From Spongiimicrobium salis (GTDB lineage: Bacteria > Bacteroidota > Bacteroidia > Flavobacteriales > Flavobacteriaceae), in contig NZ_JBHEQA010000002.1 of assembly GCF_043678055.1 (NCBI RefSeq), positions 868,001 to 932,000 on the forward strand: a stretch of DNA of 64,000 nucleotides, given 5' to 3'. Below, piece by piece: positions 62,663 through 64,000 of this stretch. Below the pieces are notes generated by a model. That model saw only the letters and a list, made by a program, of their open reading frames with translations. It did no database searches and was not told where the DNA came from. Position 1 is the first letter of the stretch; every line of letters starts with the position of its first letter. A program made the position numbers and the translations under genes.

Positions 62663-63616
62663 TTAGTTTTGATGTTCTATAGTCTTATATGCATCGATCA
62701 CCTTTTTCACCAATCGGTGCCTAATGACATCCTTATCATCCAAATAAATAATGCGGATACCTTCGGTGTTTTTAAGAATCAATAAGGCCTCTTTTAACCC
62801 AGAAATCACTCTTCTTGGCAAATCGATCTGCCCAGGATCTCCGGTAATCAAAAACTTTGCATTTTTCCCCATTCGTGTCAAGAACATTTTCATCTGGGCA
62901 TGGGTAGTATTTTGAGCTTCATCAAGAATTACAAAGGCGTTGTCCAAGGTTCTTCCCCTCATGAATGCCATAGGCGCAATCTGTATGGTTCCATTCTCAA
63001 TAAAGTGTGTTAACTTTTCTGAAGGAATCATATCCCGTAAAGCATCATACAAAGGCTGCATATAGGGATCTAATTTTTCTTTAAGATCCCCAGGTAAAAA
63101 TCCAAGATTCTCTCCTGCTTCTACCGCAGGTCTGGTCAGGATAATTCGTTTTACCTGTTTCTCTTTTAGTGCTTTCACGGCCAAGGCAACCCCCGTATAG
63201 GTTTTTCCCGTTCCCGCCGGTCCAATGGCAAAGACCATATCGTTGTTCTTAGCGGCATCCACCATTTTCCGTTGATTGGCAGTCTGGGCTTTGATAAGCT
63301 TTCCGTTCACGCCGTGTACCAGCACATCCCCACTACTGGCAGAAGATTCATAATCTTCTTTCCCATTACTGGTCAATACCCGTTCAATGGCGTTTTCATC
63401 CAATTTGTTGAATTTCGTAAAATGTGCAGTGAGCATATCAAAACGTTTATCGAACTCCTCTAAAAGTTCCTCATCGCCATATACTTTTACCTTACTGCCC
63501 CGGGCAACAATTTTTAATTTGGGAAAATATTTTTTTAAAATATCAATATTGGAATTCTGATGTCCAAAAAATTCTCTTGGACTAATTTCCGTAAGTTCTA
63601 TTATAAGTTCGTTCAA
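62663..63616 (-). CDS. PhoH-family ATPase
   Basis: A 317-residue PhoH-like P-loop protein. An N-terminal KH-like region is followed by the ATPase: Walker A GPAGTGKTYTGVAL, Walker B VILDEAQNTTHAQM, and TGDPGQIDLPR. Members are linked to RNA metabolism and ribosome maturation. The start is TTG at 63616; no ATG lies in frame before the conserved NELIIELTEISPREFFG. Probably cotranscribed with purC. Confidence 0.92.
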   Translation of the reverse strand: MNELIIELTEISPREFFGHQNSNIDILKKYFPKLKIVARGSKVKVYGDEELLEEFDKRFDMLTAHFTKFNKLDENAIERVLTSNGKEDYESSASSGDVLVHGVNGKLIKAQTANQRKMVDAAKNNDMVFAIGPAGTGKTYTGVALAVKALKEKQVKRIILTRPAVEAGENLGFLPGDLKEKLDPYMQPLYDALRDMIPSEKLTHFIENGTIQIAPMAFMRGRTLDNAFVILDEAQNTTHAQMKMFLTRMGKNAKFLITGDPGQIDLPRRVISGLKEALLILKNTEGIRIIYLDDKDVIRHRLVKKVIDAYKTIEHQN

Positions 63617-63736
63617 TACCTTCTTGTTTTGTGGTCATCAAATTTTTCAATAGTCGCCAATAGACTACTTTTTTATTCAATAACTTGTTCTTATTCAGAC
63701 AACTATATTTAGTTTTTAAACTGAGTCATCCTAAAA

Positions 63737-63767
63737 TTTCCGTTCGCTATTTTTTTGTGTAATTTTG
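63737..63767 (+). promoter_or_regulatory. Promoter of the SAM hydroxide adenosyltransferase gene
   Basis: TTTC (one mismatch), 19 bases, TAATTTTG. Confidence 0.5.
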
Positions 63768-63825
63768 TTCAACAAACTTAAGTAAAAATCGGTTTGTACA
63801 AGGAAAAACATATCAACAGTGTTGC

Positions 63826-64000
63826 ATGCCAATCATTACTTTAACCACAGATTTTGGACATAAAGATCATTTCGTAGGTGCTATAAAAGGGACTATCTAT
63901 CGCGAGCTGACCGATGTTAAAATTGTTGATATTTCGCATAATATAAGTCCGTTCAATATCCATGAGTGTGCTTACATCCTTAAAAACTCCTACAAAGCCT
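63826..64000 (+). CDS. SAM hydroxide adenosyltransferase (DUF62), N-terminal part
   Basis: The first 58 codons of a gene cut by the right edge. The translation begins MPIITLTTDFGHKDHFVG and includes VKIVDISHNISPFNI, diagnostic for the DUF62 family (S-adenosyl-L-methionine hydrolase producing adenosine and methionine; relatives are the fluorinase/chlorinase). The conserved TTDFG..D motif binds SAM. Too short to say more. Confidence 0.88.
   Translation, partial: MPIITLTTDFGHKDHFVGAIKGTIYRELTDVKIVDISHNISPFNIHECAYILKNSYKA

Overview
The window is a stretch of chromosome from a member of the Bacteroidota, most likely a marine Flavobacteriaceae. Several things point there. Promoters fit the Bacteroidota -33 TTTG / -7 TAnnTTTG pattern and Shine-Dalgarno sequences are largely absent. 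Two exported proteins carry type IX secretion (T9SS) C-terminal domains. Family-typical genes are present: bshB1, DUF4290, DUF2911, the DUF493 family, fused ccsBA, group III truncated haemoglobin and very large RHS proteins. Gene density is high and I see no prophage, insertion sequence, rRNA operon or CRISPR array.

Layout. 1-4.5 kb: a GntP-type permease cut by the window edge, a metallo-beta-lactamase-fold exported protein, a Bax inhibitor-1 protein and an M28 lipoprotein peptidase. 4.6-4.7 kb: tRNA-His. 5-10.5 kb: a TPR histidine kinase converges on a reverse-strand run of MATE transporter, PLP sulfur-amino-acid enzyme and BshB1; the MATE gene has a long structured leader. 10.7-16.6 kb: DM13 protein, CcsBA haem-lyase fusion, a di-haem peroxidase lipoprotein and a truncated haemoglobin, a haem/redox neighbourhood. 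16.8-19.7 kb: DUF2520, KdsC-like, Maf and a lipoprotein. 19.8-24.1 kb: a PIG-L deacetylase with an amidotransferase-like tail, an unlisted 33-residue membrane peptide and a sodium:solute symporter in one transcription unit. 24-27.8 kb: HAD hydrolase, DUF2911 protein, T9SS cargo, aquaporin. 27.9-33.6 kb: a long forward run of SRPBCC protein, photolyase, DUF1801, M20 amidohydrolase, GNAT, VOC and pirin genes.

33.7-42.2 kb is housekeeping: murA (with Asp at the usual catalytic Cys), DUF4290, DUF493, an NadR-like ATPase, a RecQ-family helicase, fmt, HU, YqgE, a class IV aminotransferase, a START-like protein and tRNA-Met. 42.4-47 kb: a methyltransferase, a membrane-spanning propeller-LytTR one-component regulator, a repeat-bearing intergenic stretch and a DinB protein.

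47.3-61.6 kb is the most unusual part. A reverse-strand set of three very large or filamentous exported proteins (tail-fibre-like coiled-coil protein, RHS-like SpvB-type shell protein, RHS-core protein with a unique tail) lies back to back with a 1673-residue T9SS-secreted DUF5060 glycoside-hydrolase-like protein, which carries duplicated carbohydrate-binding-like domains around five alternating BIG2 repeats. The window closes with purC, phoH and the start of a SAM hydroxide adenosyltransferase gene. The best candidates for undescribed biology are the RHS trio, the MATE leader RNA and the membrane micropeptide beside the symporter.
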